Source: Hyphomonas oceanitis SCH89
Lineage (GTDB): Bacteria; Pseudomonadota; Alphaproteobacteria; Caulobacterales; Hyphomonadaceae
Direction: 5' to 3'
DNA length: 35,052 bases
Assembly (NCBI RefSeq): GCF_000685295.1
Contig: NZ_ARYL01000037.1
Location: 1-35,052 of the forward strand
This document shows, piece by piece, positions 1 through 8,717 of the stretch. Made by a program: the position numbers and the translations under genes. Below the pieces are notes generated by a model. That model was not told where the DNA came from, did no database searches, and saw only the letters and a program-made list of their open reading frames with translations. How positions within the stretch are numbered: position 1 is the stretch's first letter; every line of letters begins with the position of its first letter.

Positions 1-618
1 GTCAGTTACACCACGCGCTGGGACACGATCCATATCTGAACATACCAAGCTGGCTTTCGGTCTTGACGATGGCGTAGAGCAAGACCCGGAACTTTACTGT
101 CCCATTCGAAACGGTCGGCTGAACTGGCTTTCGGATTTCTCGCGATTGGTTTCAGTTTGGCAGGCATAGGGTCTCTCCCGATGCTTCCCCATCAGGACAA
201 AAAGTTTGCACATCCTGGGGAAGCTTCAGGACACACGGGGAAGAGAAAATCCGAAAGCCCGCATGCCTGTTCGATGACGTCCCTGAAGCTTGTCAGGGTG
301 GATTGGCGTCTATCTTGTCCCGAGTCTAAGACCCTGAAGGAACATAGAAAAACCAATCCGCATCGAACGCTCGACCTGTTCCAACTTGCCCCGATGTCTC
401 CGCTGCTGCGAAGAACAAAAGGGGATGTTTCGTTTCACACCCCATGCACCTTCGATGCTGACAGATCGCGGGCGATCTTGTCTCAAACACCCACAGTCAA
501 AGGGAATTCTATATGCTACGCCCGTGTACAGGAGCTGTATTCGGCGATTACAATCGCGTGGCAGAGAGTCGTGCTCGCCAATAACGACGGGCGAATGCGC
601 AGGAAAGACGCGTACACG
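1..618. other. Left-end region without a supported gene
   Basis: I see no convincing coding region here. Open frames on the plus strand have compositions unlike proteins and lack ribosome binding sites. The stretch holds an 11-bp direct repeat, CTGGCTTTCGG, at 50-60 and 124-134, with a partial inverse copy CCGAAAGCC at 251-259. It lies just past the stop of the short relaxase gene, so it may hold sequence brought in when that gene lost its 3' part. Confidence 0.4.
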
Positions 619-1716
619 TCAGTGTTCCCGGTCCTGGTCGCGCCCCTCGGCTTTCTGACGCAGGTTGAACCGCACGCTTTGCATGCCGGATGAGGCGCGC
701 GAGGCCATCGCGATGGCGCTGATCAATTGCTGGGCTGATGGCAAGATACGGGCTGGCGATCTTGTGGGAGCCTGGTGAGTTCGCGTCGGTACGTGCTGGG
801 TCTGGGCGCCGGTATGAGCCTGCTGCTGGCGCGCCCTAGCGAGATCGAAGCCGAGCGTTCTGGCCTCTGCCTGCCATGCCTGGAACAGTGCGGCACGCTC
901 CTTTGGCCGCTTGGCCTGGCGTGTGCGCAACGCTGCGAGTTCCATGCCCTTGGGCGTGCGGTAGCCGTATGTTTCAGCTGCCTGTTCGATGGCCTGCCTG
1001 CGTTTGGAGAAGGCGCGCTCGATGTCGCGGGGAATCGCCCTCAGACGAAAGCTTGTGCCGTAGCGTTCGACAGCATGACCCTCGCGTTCGAGCGTGTTGG
1101 CGAGGTGTTGGCGGTAGTGAGCGCCGGCTTCCTTCTGGGCCCTGTAGAGATCGCGGCTGACAAGACTGCCCCAGGTGCCGTCGCGGCGCGGTGCTGTGTT
1201 GAAAATAAACGCGTGCGTATGCAGCTGAGGATCAAGATCGCGGCTCGTGTGATGGTGGAACCGGGCGATGGTCAGCCCGGCGACCGGCTCGCGGATCGCG
1301 CCGCCCTTGCCGCGCCGGGTGAGCGCGTGATGGTCTTCGAGATGGTTGGTCGCAGCGTGAACGGCCTGGCGGTGCGCGCCTTCGATTGTCTTGCGATCGG
1401 CTGGAGGTGAAAGCGCCCACATGACCGAGACCGACTTTGGGGCCGAGAACGTCATGTCCCACCCCGGCGCATGGGACTTGCCGATCTGGGTGAGACGCTC
1501 GCCGGTCTTCGGGTCGATGCCGTTCAGGGCCGCTTCGAAGTCTGCCTTCGAAACGGGGCCTTCAAGGGCGAGGCGTTCAGCGCCCCGTCCGTCCCATTCT
1601 CCGTCTGCTTCCGCTTCGGCCTCGCCCTTTCCGGTATAGTATTCGTCCTGGGCCATGTGCTTGAAATAACTGACGGCGGCGCCCACCGATTTCCGGGCCG
1701 AGATGGAGGCGACCAT
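619..1716 (-). CDS. Short MobF (TrwC-type) conjugative relaxase, relaxase domain only
   Basis: This 365-residue protein reads as the N-terminal relaxase domain of the MobF/TrwC family, which nicks the origin of transfer and stays attached to the DNA 5' end. Candidate catalytic tyrosines are Y17, Y26 and Y27. The metal-binding histidines lie in FHHHTSRDLDPQLHTH (about 153-168), and the family motif FSAPKSVS is at 90-97. MobF relaxases are normally about 900-1000 residues or more, with a C-terminal RecD-like helicase. Here the frame stops after residue 365, with a tail rich in Q, R and A from about 290, so the helicase half is absent. The start codon overlaps the stop of the coupling protein gene in TGATG, which implies translational coupling. 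It may be a truncated gene or a mobilisation-only relaxase. The family call is firm; activity is uncertain. Confidence 0.9.
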   Translation of the reverse strand: MVASISARKSVGAAVSYFKHMAQDEYYTGKGEAEAEADGEWDGRGAERLALEGPVSKADFEAALNGIDPKTGERLTQIGKSHAPGWDMTFSAPKSVSVMWALSPPADRKTIEGAHRQAVHAATNHLEDHHALTRRGKGGAIREPVAGLTIARFHHHTSRDLDPQLHTHAFIFNTAPRRDGTWGSLVSRDLYRAQKEAGAHYRQHLANTLEREGHAVERYGTSFRLRAIPRDIERAFSKRRQAIEQAAETYGYRTPKGMELAALRTRQAKRPKERAALFQAWQAEARTLGFDLARARQQQAHTGAQTQHVPTRTHQAPTRSPARILPSAQQLISAIAMASRASSGMQSVRFNLRQKAEGRDQDREH

Positions 1717-3536
1717 CAGTTCATGCTTTCGGGCTTCGGCTTGCGAATGCGGGCAATGATGTCAGCCGAGAGCAGGCCCGCTTTTTGCGGCCGCTGGATC
1801 GGTGAGGCAGGGCGAACAGGTGCAGGATTGGCGCCCAGAGGTTCGTGATTGGGCCGGGTCCAGTCAGCCGGTACATTCGCCGGACGCTGGGAGGGAAGGA
1901 TCGTGATCGGCAGGTCGATTTCGTATACGTCTTCCCCGAAGCCCAGCACCAGCATCCGGACCTTGCGACCCTTACGGCCAAGACGAGACGATAGTTCACT
2001 CGGCGTCATCACCGGACGCAGCGAGTGTTCGGTCGATATGTTGACCGAACTGTTTCCGCCGGAACGGCTTTTGCTGCGCGCTTCCCTTTCTATCTCCTGC
2101 ATGCCGATGGCCCGGCTGATATCCTCGGCCCCTTCACCGGGATTCATGCGGCCGATGATATGGGTGCCGATCATCGACAGCCAGGCATTGGTCCGGTCGC
2201 GGCCATACCTGATGCGGATCTGGGATGTGTCCTGAGCAGCCAGCACCACGCACACGCCCTTCGATCGCCCGAGGTCCAGCAAGGAAGCCAGGTCATCCAT
2301 CGCTTCAAGTTGCGGAAACTCGTCAAGGAAGAGCCAGATGCGGCGCTGGCCGCTTTCGCTGAATGCAGGACTGCAGACATGCGATGACAACAGGCTGACC
2401 AGCCCGCCGATCCAGGCATTGGTCAGCTGGGGATAGCGGCCATCGCGTTGCAGAATGACAGGATTGGTGGCGTGGGGGTCTGTCAGCCAGTTCGCCGCGC
2501 TGAACTTTTCCTGATCCCCTGCGCTCCAGGCTTCTGCCATCGCTTCCAGCACATGAATATGCGCCTTGAACGTGGTCAGGATGGACATGGCCGTCTTGCT
2601 GGCCGGATCGCCGATCATCTGCGCGGCGGCCGGATGATGGGCAAGCGCCATGTCTTTCAGTTCGTCGGCACCCAGCAGAGCGCGGGCATGGAGATCGCCC
2701 CACGTCCAGACGGCACCATTTTCCCGCTGGAGGCTGACGATACAGGCAACAAGCAGTTCGCGGGCGGCCTCCGCCCACATCGGATCGCTGCTTTTCGGGA
2801 TGAACCGGGCGGCCAGCTCCCGCGCGTCCTGCTTGGTGACACAGTCGGCCGAAATGTCCCAGACCGCTGATCGCTTGTCCTGCGGTGCGATCAGCGTGAT
2901 ATTTCCCGGCAGGCGCTCGGTCATGTCGCCCTTGGTGTCGAGGATGAGCATCTTGTCGCCCCAGCGCATGGCTTCCAGGATCATGTGCTGGATGGTCTGG
3001 GTCTTGCCGGATCCCACGGAACCAGAAATCAGGCAGTGACGCGATTCCCGGTCCCGGCTCATGGGGAGGCCGGGTGGAAAGTCGATCCCCGCGCCGGTCT
3101 GCCTGATCTCCTTTCTGCTTGTCTTTCTTATCGCAGCGTATGCTTTTCTTCCGGTCAGGCGCACGGGACCGCGTACGACTTTCGGCGCTGATTTTTCGAT
3201 GCGAAGGGCGATCAGCGCGCAAGCAAAGAGCAGCAGGGACGCAAGAACCCCAGCCGCAAACACCATCCATCGCAAATGGACCGCCCCGCGAATGCCTGCT
3301 GAGCCCAGGACTTCATCACAATACGCCTGCTGGTCTTTCGCTTCGTCCACGCCAAGACGGGCAAACAATTCTGCCTTCCCGCATCCGGTCATATAGCTGG
3401 GATGAAGCGCAATGATTTCACCGGATGGAAGCGGATAAGTCGGCGTGATCCTCAGGAATGCAAGTTCGTGGAAGCCCCATGTCGCCAAGGCCAGAATGCA
3501 CCCAGCACCGGCAAGCGACTTTCTGATACTAGGCAT
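1716..3536 (-). CDS. Type IV coupling protein (TraD/TrwB family)
   Basis: This 606-residue ATPase would link the relaxosome to a type IV secretion channel at the inner membrane. Two hydrophobic segments near the N-terminus (about 8-27 and 89-112) flank a periplasmic loop, as in TrwB and TraD. Walker A is GSVGSGKT at 172-179. The Walker B strand reads WLFLDEFPQLE, and a following segment, KGVCVVLAAQDTSQ, is typical of the family. I chose the ATG at 3536 (MPSIRKSL) rather than an in-frame codon 31 residues earlier, because it overlaps the preceding gene's stop by only a few bases, while the longer form would lie well inside that gene. Gene order accessory protein, coupling protein, relaxase matches trwA-trwB-trwC. 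No secretion-channel genes are in the window. Confidence 0.92.
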   Translation of the reverse strand: MPSIRKSLAGAGCILALATWGFHELAFLRITPTYPLPSGEIIALHPSYMTGCGKAELFARLGVDEAKDQQAYCDEVLGSAGIRGAVHLRWMVFAAGVLASLLLFACALIALRIEKSAPKVVRGPVRLTGRKAYAAIRKTSRKEIRQTGAGIDFPPGLPMSRDRESRHCLISGSVGSGKTQTIQHMILEAMRWGDKMLILDTKGDMTERLPGNITLIAPQDKRSAVWDISADCVTKQDARELAARFIPKSSDPMWAEAARELLVACIVSLQRENGAVWTWGDLHARALLGADELKDMALAHHPAAAQMIGDPASKTAMSILTTFKAHIHVLEAMAEAWSAGDQEKFSAANWLTDPHATNPVILQRDGRYPQLTNAWIGGLVSLLSSHVCSPAFSESGQRRIWLFLDEFPQLEAMDDLASLLDLGRSKGVCVVLAAQDTSQIRIRYGRDRTNAWLSMIGTHIIGRMNPGEGAEDISRAIGMQEIEREARSKSRSGGNSSVNISTEHSLRPVMTPSELSSRLGRKGRKVRMLVLGFGEDVYEIDLPITILPSQRPANVPADWTRPNHEPLGANPAPVRPASPIQRPQKAGLLSADIIARIRKPKPESMN

Positions 3537-3858
3537 GACGTGCCTCCATAGGTTCGACCTCGCCGCCGAGCGCTTTGAGCAGCGCGTCGAACATGGCTTC
3601 AATCTGTCCGAGTGAGTGGGAATGCCCATCGGCTGCGGTCATCATTCCTCGAAGATCCTGAGACAGCACCGCCAGTCGTCGTTCGATTTTGAGGAGCCGT
3701 TGGGCCTGCGTGAACGGATCGCCGTCGGTCAGGCCGGACAGGATGAGCTCGCGAGCAACGCCGGTCGGCGTACCGGAAATGCGGCGAGCGCGTTCAGCGA
3801 GATGGTCGATGTCCTTGACTGCAAGTCGGATCGACAAGGGACGGGTTGGTTCAGTCAT
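3529..3858 (-). CDS. Relaxosome accessory protein, ribbon-helix-helix-like
   Basis: This 109-residue protein lies directly before the coupling protein gene, the place of trwA in IncW-type transfer regions. Its N-terminus (about 7-46, PLSIRLAVKDIDHLAERARR then ARELILSGL) has the strand-helix-helix pattern of a ribbon-helix-helix DNA-binding fold. The C-terminal half is helical with regular leucines and may serve for oligomerisation. Such proteins bind near oriT, bend the DNA, help the relaxase and repress their own promoter. The assignment rests on pattern and position rather than a diagnostic motif. The gene's stop overlaps the coupling protein start, and its start (3858) overlaps the end of the upstream HTH gene. 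Confidence 0.65.
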   Translation of the reverse strand: MTEPTRPLSIRLAVKDIDHLAERARRISGTPTGVARELILSGLTDGDPFTQAQRLLKIERRLAVLSQDLRGMMTAADGHSHSLGQIEAMFDALLKALGGEVEPMEARHA

Positions 3859-4117
3859 GGATCACCCCGTCGCGGTCGATATATGGTACCTCGCAATCCG
3901 ACATCCAGGACAGGACGGCGCGGCGGCGGTAGCGCACACTCTTGCCGAGTTTCAAGAAGCGTGGTCCGCCGCCTCGACTGCGCCAGGTAGTCAGGGTGCA
4001 GATGGGAACGCCCGTCAACTGACTGACGGAGGGAGTATCGATGGCCTCGTCAAGCCAGCCGGGATTGCCTTGAAGTATCTCTTCCAGATCGGGAAAGTTG
4101 TGATTGTGGCTGGACAT
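3851..4117 (-). CDS. AlpA/excisionase-like helix-turn-helix protein
   Basis: This protein is about 88 residues from the ATG at 4117 (MSSHNHNF). I prefer that start because AGAGGAG lies about 9 bases upstream; an in-frame start 19 residues earlier has no such site. The segment SQLTGVPICTLTTWRSRGGGPRFLKLGKSVRYRRR is a typical MerR-like winged HTH of the HTH_17/AlpA type: HTH, a tryptophan, then the GPRFLKLG and VRYRR strands that form the wing. Such proteins act as excisionases or as transcription regulators of mobile elements. Here it heads the transfer operon and so probably regulates it. The last codons overlap the next gene. Confidence 0.8.
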   Translation of the reverse strand: MSSHNHNFPDLEEILQGNPGWLDEAIDTPSVSQLTGVPICTLTTWRSRGGGPRFLKLGKSVRYRRRAVLSWMSDCEVPYIDRDGVIHD

Positions 4118-4600
4118 GAACGCGACTCCTCTCGTTGCGAGTAAGAAGAAGGCCAGCACGGATTTTGAAGGCAAAAAAGCGAAAGATATGGATCAATATG
4201 GAGCCAACTTGCGCATTTATCTGCAATTGTTCGCCCAACGCGAGGAGAGGAGTTTTGGCGGATCGCGCAACGCGAGAGTCAGTCTACTGGTGATTCCAGC
4301 AAACTCGACTCTCCAATCCTCGAAAGACTGACACCGGATTCCGGCACCTGACAACAAATAGCGGAAGTCAGACCGCTGAAGCGCCCCCGAGGTCAAGAGG
4401 CAGGTATGCGTCCCTTTCCGGTCGTTCAAAGGCAACACGGAATCCGGCCGGATATCGCCGAGACTTGCCATAACCCCTAAATCTCAGAACGTCGGCTTGA
4501 TGATGCTGTCCAGACATTTTGACTGCGGGGCACGCTCTCCGGAATATCTAAAAAGCGGCCAATGTTCGGCTCCAGTCCGGAAATATGCTATCCTTTTTCG
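4118..4600. other. Intergenic region before the DUF2971-like gene
   Basis: About 480 bases between the divergent HTH gene and the DUF2971-like gene. I found no supported coding frame. It should hold the promoters of both flanking genes. A near-consensus minus-10-like element (TATGCTATCC) lies just before 4601. The leftward transfer operon starts in this stretch, which makes it one possible place for oriT, but I could not identify a nick site. Confidence 0.35.
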
Positions 4601-5404
4601 ATGAAACTGCATATCGGGCACGTCGAGCCTCACGCCGCATTGCTGCGAGTACCACCCGATGGACGACACCTCTACAAGGTGATGAAGGCTGAACACGCGA
4701 TGGCCTCTATCGCCAGCGGCTACCTGCATTTCAACCGTGTCGACCGCTATGTCGATTTTCACGGCGCTGACCCTTATGACGGCGCGCAGCTTCCGGAAGA
4801 CTTGGCCGCCAATCAAGCCATGGCTTTCGCGTCGGCACGGACCTGGACACTTGCAGACTACTACGATCAGGCCCGTGAGCGCACATTCGCCTGTTGTTTT
4901 TCGCTCAGGAATTCTGAGCACATATGGCGAGAATACGCGCAAGGTGCCGAACGCGGTAAAATTGGGATGATCTTCGACTTCACCAGACTCCGTGAACGCC
5001 TAAATGCGACACTAAACGGCGCGCGGCTCCAACTCGCAAACGGCGAATTCGCGGACCAGATATTCTCCGTCAACTACGGTGAAATTGAGTATATCGACCG
5101 CACCAGCTTTCGAGCCAACCGAGAGCTGATGCAGAACCCCATTATCTACACGTTTATGAAGGAAGAGAAGTACAAGCCGGAAAATGAAATGCGAATCGCG
5201 CTGTCGGCGCTGGGAATTGGTCGATTTGTCCTGCGTGATGGAAGCCAACTCATTTTTCCCGACAGTCTCCAACTAGACTTCGATTTTCGCGCCGCTATTC
5301 GAGACGGAACTATCGCTGGTTTCGAATACGATCGTGGAGGCGACAGCAACTGGTTCAAAACCGAACTCACCAAGCTAGGAATCACGGCAGTCGGCGGCGT
5401 ATGA
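4601..5404 (+). CDS. DUF2971-like protein
   Basis: This 267-residue protein has the landmarks I associate with DUF2971: an N-terminal LYKVMKAEHAMASIASGYLHF segment, a central FACCFSLRNSEHIWREYA stretch (the usual C-F-S then W..YA), a following GMIFDF strand, and a late lysine/glutamate cluster around KEEKYKPENEMRIA. The biochemical role of DUF2971 is not settled. Members are frequent in phage-defence neighbourhoods and are often single genes. I used the ATG at 4601, because the 13 residues gained from the ATG at 4562 do not look like part of the domain. Neither start has a strong ribosome binding site. The gene stands alone. Confidence 0.7.
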   Translation: MKLHIGHVEPHAALLRVPPDGRHLYKVMKAEHAMASIASGYLHFNRVDRYVDFHGADPYDGAQLPEDLAANQAMAFASARTWTLADYYDQARERTFACCFSLRNSEHIWREYAQGAERGKIGMIFDFTRLRERLNATLNGARLQLANGEFADQIFSVNYGEIEYIDRTSFRANRELMQNPIIYTFMKEEKYKPENEMRIALSALGIGRFVLRDGSQLIFPDSLQLDFDFRAAIRDGTIAGFEYDRGGDSNWFKTELTKLGITAVGGV

Positions 5405-5425
5405 CACCGGCCTAGCTGGTGATCA

Positions 5426-5456
5426 CGTTTCCGCATCCCGTAACGAATGCGAAACG
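5426..5456. terminator. Imperfect hairpin after the DUF2971-like gene
   Basis: The arms CGTTTC-C-GCAT and ATGC-GAAACG pair over 10 positions with one bulged base and a 10-base loop, 21 bases after the stop at 5404. No T tract follows, so termination is possible but weakly supported. Confidence 0.3.
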
Positions 5457-5733
5457 GTGTGACTTAATGAACTCCGATAGCGTTCAATAATCTTACCGAC
5501 TTTTCCTCGCCACTGCTCGATCATCCGCTTAGGGCCGGATCGGCTCCGATGATTGATTTCGGCGTCTGGCAGGGTCGCCTGAGTCCCGTCATTCAGCCGC
5601 CTCGCGGAAACCAGGCCGGAGATCGCCCAAAGCGGCCTTTCGCTTCTGAACTCTAACCGGGCTGCTCGCCTCGTAGTTGACTGTCGAGTCAGCTCGGAAC
5701 AAAATAGCAACAATCGTGAAGGGAATCGGGTAC

Positions 5734-7485
5734 ATGATGTCAACGCGCAATATAGTCGTCAGCATCGCAATCTGTTTGGCCTCGACTTCTTGGGCTCATT
5801 CTCAGGGAGCTGATGAGGCTGCCCGCCCCCAGAAAATCATTCCAGTTTACTTCTTGGTTGATGCGTCCGGCTCAATGCTGGGTCAGAACATGACGGAGGC
5901 GGAGCTTTTGCTCAGCGCATTGTCCCTTCCTCAAGATCAACTCGTCTCGGTCACCTACTTCGGGGGCCAGCCTGCCACTCCGGGAGCTGATCTTTGCTTT
6001 GAAACACTTGACGTTCCATCTCCAACTCGTCGCGGAGAGCATTTCTTGCCGCAGCCACCGAAGCTGGGAGGCAAGCACGACAAAACCGCAATCACGAACG
6101 CACTCAACACGGTTCTCGGAGAGGTCGCTGGCCCCGCCAAAATTATCTTGATTACTGACGGTGATGAAGAGTGCGATGAGAATTTTGATGGGGTGCGGGA
6201 AAGTCACCCCAATGCAGAAATCCAAGTTCGACAAGTCGGCAATAGTCCAAATGCTGAGCTGCAAAAGTTGGAAAAGCGTTCGCCAGTGGAGCCAGTGGGC
6301 GCACTGTCGGCACCAATCTTCAATCTGGAGTTTCGTGCCGGATCCACAATAGCCAATTTGGACGCGTGGGCGCTAGCTGGCTGGTATGAGCGGCGCCTCT
6401 GGCTATTTGCGGTCCTAGGCTTGCTAGCTAGCGCATGGTTGTGGGGGAGCAGCTTCGGAAGGCGCGCTAACGCTTATGAAATTGCAACCAAGCTACTGGA
6501 ACAAAAGCGTCGAGAATTTGTGGACAAGGGCATAGAGTCGGAGGAGCAGCTAGCGTCTAAGCTGCCAGAGCTACTTGAGATCCAGACGGTGAGCGAAGTC
6601 GGAAGGCCGGATGCTTGGAGGTCTGTTTACGCATTTGTTGTCGCTGCAATGCTGGGCGCCCCCCTAATTTTTTTCGATTTCCAGTATCCGGAACGGGCGA
6701 GTTGGATCGCCACATTCGTTCTCGGTTTCATTCTATTATACCTGCTGGTTTTCGTTGTCCGGAAAGCGCGGCCAAACATCGAAGGCGGCAGAACAAAATC
6801 GCACATCAAATCGATTCGAGCAGTACCTATCACAATGGTCCTTGGATTGTCGGGAATAGGCCTTGTCACTTGGGCGTGTTGGGTTGATCTGGGCAAAGCG
6901 CAAGGTGCTACTTGGTTCGTTCTTAGCGCAAGCCTCTCAGCTGCCCTGGCCGTTTCGGCGAGCGCTCCGCTTCTCTTCGTCGGATCAAAGTGGTGGCAAT
7001 TTGAAATGGCTAAAACGACCTATCACCACACTTACACCGAAGCGATTAGCGAAAGGATCCGCGAACAGCGAAGGAACGACAAGCGTATCAAGGATGACTG
7101 GTTTAATTTCAGGTCGCAGCATGCAGCATGGCGTCCCGAGGTCGAGTTCACACTCTTCGGGAGATTGGCGCAGCTCTGGTCTCGTGACGCGAATAAAGCG
7201 AGAGAAATTGTAGTAGAAAAACTCAGGTCCATCGCCATTTTTGCTGGAGGAGATGATGCCTCAGCTGACGGTAAGAAGAGGTTAGAGGAGTTCCTAGATT
7301 CGCGCTCAGTGGCTAAGCGAATTCGCTCCTTCTTAGAGAACGACTACACGCGTGAAAAAATTGTGCCGCTGGATGGTTGGACTTCTCTGGCCGACGCACT
7401 CGAAAAAAGGAACGATCGTCGGATCGCGGCGGCTTATGTCCAATTGGCAAAGTCGTTGACTGAAATGGGCGCAACGACTGGTTAG
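5734..7485 (+). CDS. Membrane-anchored von Willebrand factor A domain protein
   Basis: This protein has 583 residues from the ATG at 5734. An N-terminal signal peptide (IVVSIAICLASTSWAHSQ, about 7-24) leads into a vWA domain with an intact MIDAS start, D43-x-S45-x-S47 in FLVDASGSM, and a later LITDGDEECDE loop. Hydrophobic segments follow: one near RLWLFAVLGLLASAWLW, and four more in VYAFVVAAMLGAPLIFF, ATFVLGFILLYLLVFVV, ITMVLGLSGIGLVTWAC and the ATWFVLSASLSAALAV stretch. The C-terminal 150 residues are charged and helical. The likely form is a metal-dependent ligand-binding domain outside the inner membrane with a cytoplasmic tail. Partners and role are unknown. Unlike many vWA proteins it has no adjacent MoxR ATPase. 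An earlier start at 5677 would bury the signal peptide. Confidence 0.7.
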   Translation: MMSTRNIVVSIAICLASTSWAHSQGADEAARPQKIIPVYFLVDASGSMLGQNMTEAELLLSALSLPQDQLVSVTYFGGQPATPGADLCFETLDVPSPTRRGEHFLPQPPKLGGKHDKTAITNALNTVLGEVAGPAKIILITDGDEECDENFDGVRESHPNAEIQVRQVGNSPNAELQKLEKRSPVEPVGALSAPIFNLEFRAGSTIANLDAWALAGWYERRLWLFAVLGLLASAWLWGSSFGRRANAYEIATKLLEQKRREFVDKGIESEEQLASKLPELLEIQTVSEVGRPDAWRSVYAFVVAAMLGAPLIFFDFQYPERASWIATFVLGFILLYLLVFVVRKARPNIEGGRTKSHIKSIRAVPITMVLGLSGIGLVTWACWVDLGKAQGATWFVLSASLSAALAVSASAPLLFVGSKWWQFEMAKTTYHHTYTEAISERIREQRRNDKRIKDDWFNFRSQHAAWRPEVEFTLFGRLAQLWSRDANKAREIVVEKLRSIAIFAGGDDASADGKKRLEEFLDSRSVAKRIRSFLENDYTREKIVPLDGWTSLADALEKRNDRRIAAAYVQLAKSLTEMGATTG

Positions 7486-7710
7486 GGCCAGCTTCACCAA
7501 GTCGCCGCTGGCATGCTTAATGACCGAGCTGATCCAATCTGGCCGTTCACCGCATCTCAGAGGTCAGGCGCGATCTCGCCGAAATTGGATGTAGGGTGTA
7601 TTGAGGTGCAGGCCGGAATTTCCAGCTTCCTGTGAGGGAGGGTTGGGGAGCGGATCACGGGCAACAGCGGCTCCCGGTATGCAGTGAACTAGGCGAGTGG
7701 GCGAGCGGAG

Positions 7711-8487
7711 ATGAGGCAGGTGCGTGAGATTGAGGATTTTACTGATGATCGACTGAAGACTTGGTGTATCCATTGCGGTGACGCGATTGCCGACGTTGAG
7801 AGTAATCGCGACCATGTTCCGACTAAGTCCCTCCTCACGAAGGCACTGCGCGAGCGCGGTGCCAACTACGATAGTGGCTTGGGTTATGAAATGGACTATC
7901 TGCCTCAAGTCACGGTCTGTCGGCGCTGCAACTCCAGCTTCTCACCCGACGAGAATTACCTTCTCTGCGTGCTCCACGCTGTCGTGGCCGGCAGCCTCTA
8001 TCCCGATCCGACGAAGTATCCCGAAGCGGCAGCCATTCTACGAAGCAATCGGCACGTCGTTCGCTCGCTCAAGAATAGGCCGGACGGACAACTTCTCCTT
8101 TTCGACGACCTTCAGCCGTTCACCCTCTTTCCTGACCCCGACAAAGTGCGGCGTGTCATAGTGAAGAATGCTCGTGGCCATGCCTACCATGAGATCGGCG
8201 AACCACTGTTAGAAACGCCTGAACAGGTCGCGTTCGTACCACTAGAGCGGTTGAGTCGCGAGCAGCACGACGCCTTCGAGGCTGCCGGCACAGTCTCGGA
8301 ACTTGCAGTCTGGCCAGAGGTTGGCAGCCGAATGACCGTCCATTTGCTTGACGAGGAAGCTATGGTTGGTGGCTGGATCACGGTCGAGCCTGGTCGCTAT
8401 CGCTATTCGATCGACTGGTCCGGCTCAGTGACGGTGAAAACAGTCATATGGGAGTATCTCGCCACAGAGACACGCTGGGATCGATAG
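7711..8487 (+). CDS. HNH-type nuclease-like protein with CxxC pairs
   Basis: This 258-residue protein has C19-x2-C22, then D34-H35 in RDHVPTKSLL, then C70-x2-C73 followed at once by N74 (CRRCNSSFSPDENYL). This matches the zinc-ribbon frame and the first His and Asn of HNH endonucleases. The final histidine of a canonical HNH is not obvious; the SPDENYL stretch stands in its place, so catalysis is uncertain. The remaining two thirds (about 95-258) have no family signature I recognise. The start follows GCGGAG at a short distance. It stands alone between non-coding stretches. It may be a stand-alone restriction-like or mobile-element nuclease. Confidence 0.6.
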   Translation: MRQVREIEDFTDDRLKTWCIHCGDAIADVESNRDHVPTKSLLTKALRERGANYDSGLGYEMDYLPQVTVCRRCNSSFSPDENYLLCVLHAVVAGSLYPDPTKYPEAAAILRSNRHVVRSLKNRPDGQLLLFDDLQPFTLFPDPDKVRRVIVKNARGHAYHEIGEPLLETPEQVAFVPLERLSREQHDAFEAAGTVSELAVWPEVGSRMTVHLLDEEAMVGGWITVEPGRYRYSIDWSGSVTVKTVIWEYLATETRWDR

Positions 8488-8717
8488 GGAATGTTGGGCT
8501 TAGCTCGTAGCACCATGACCAAACACGTCCATTGGAATGCGAGCAGCGAGGCTTCGCCGCGTAGGGTTCATTGAACGACAGCTATATGCACCATCTGGGC
8601 GCTGGAAGAATGGTGCATTTCGGCCCTTGATCTCAATACACCCAACATCGGCTATGGGCCAAAGTCTTCCAGTCATGCTTCCTCTGTTGAGTGGCGGGCA
8701 CACTCCAATCGTGACAT

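Noticed and set aside
157..693. Plus-strand open frame of 178 codons in the left end
   Set aside because: No ribosome binding site, residue use unlike a protein, and its end overlaps the relaxase gene on the other strand.
775..1410. Plus-strand open frame of 211 codons
   Set aside because: It is the antisense of the relaxase gene, whose motifs are certain.
2323..3270. Minus-strand open frame of 315 codons
   Set aside because: It is a shifted frame of the coupling protein gene, rich in H, R and P, typical of GC-rich shadows.
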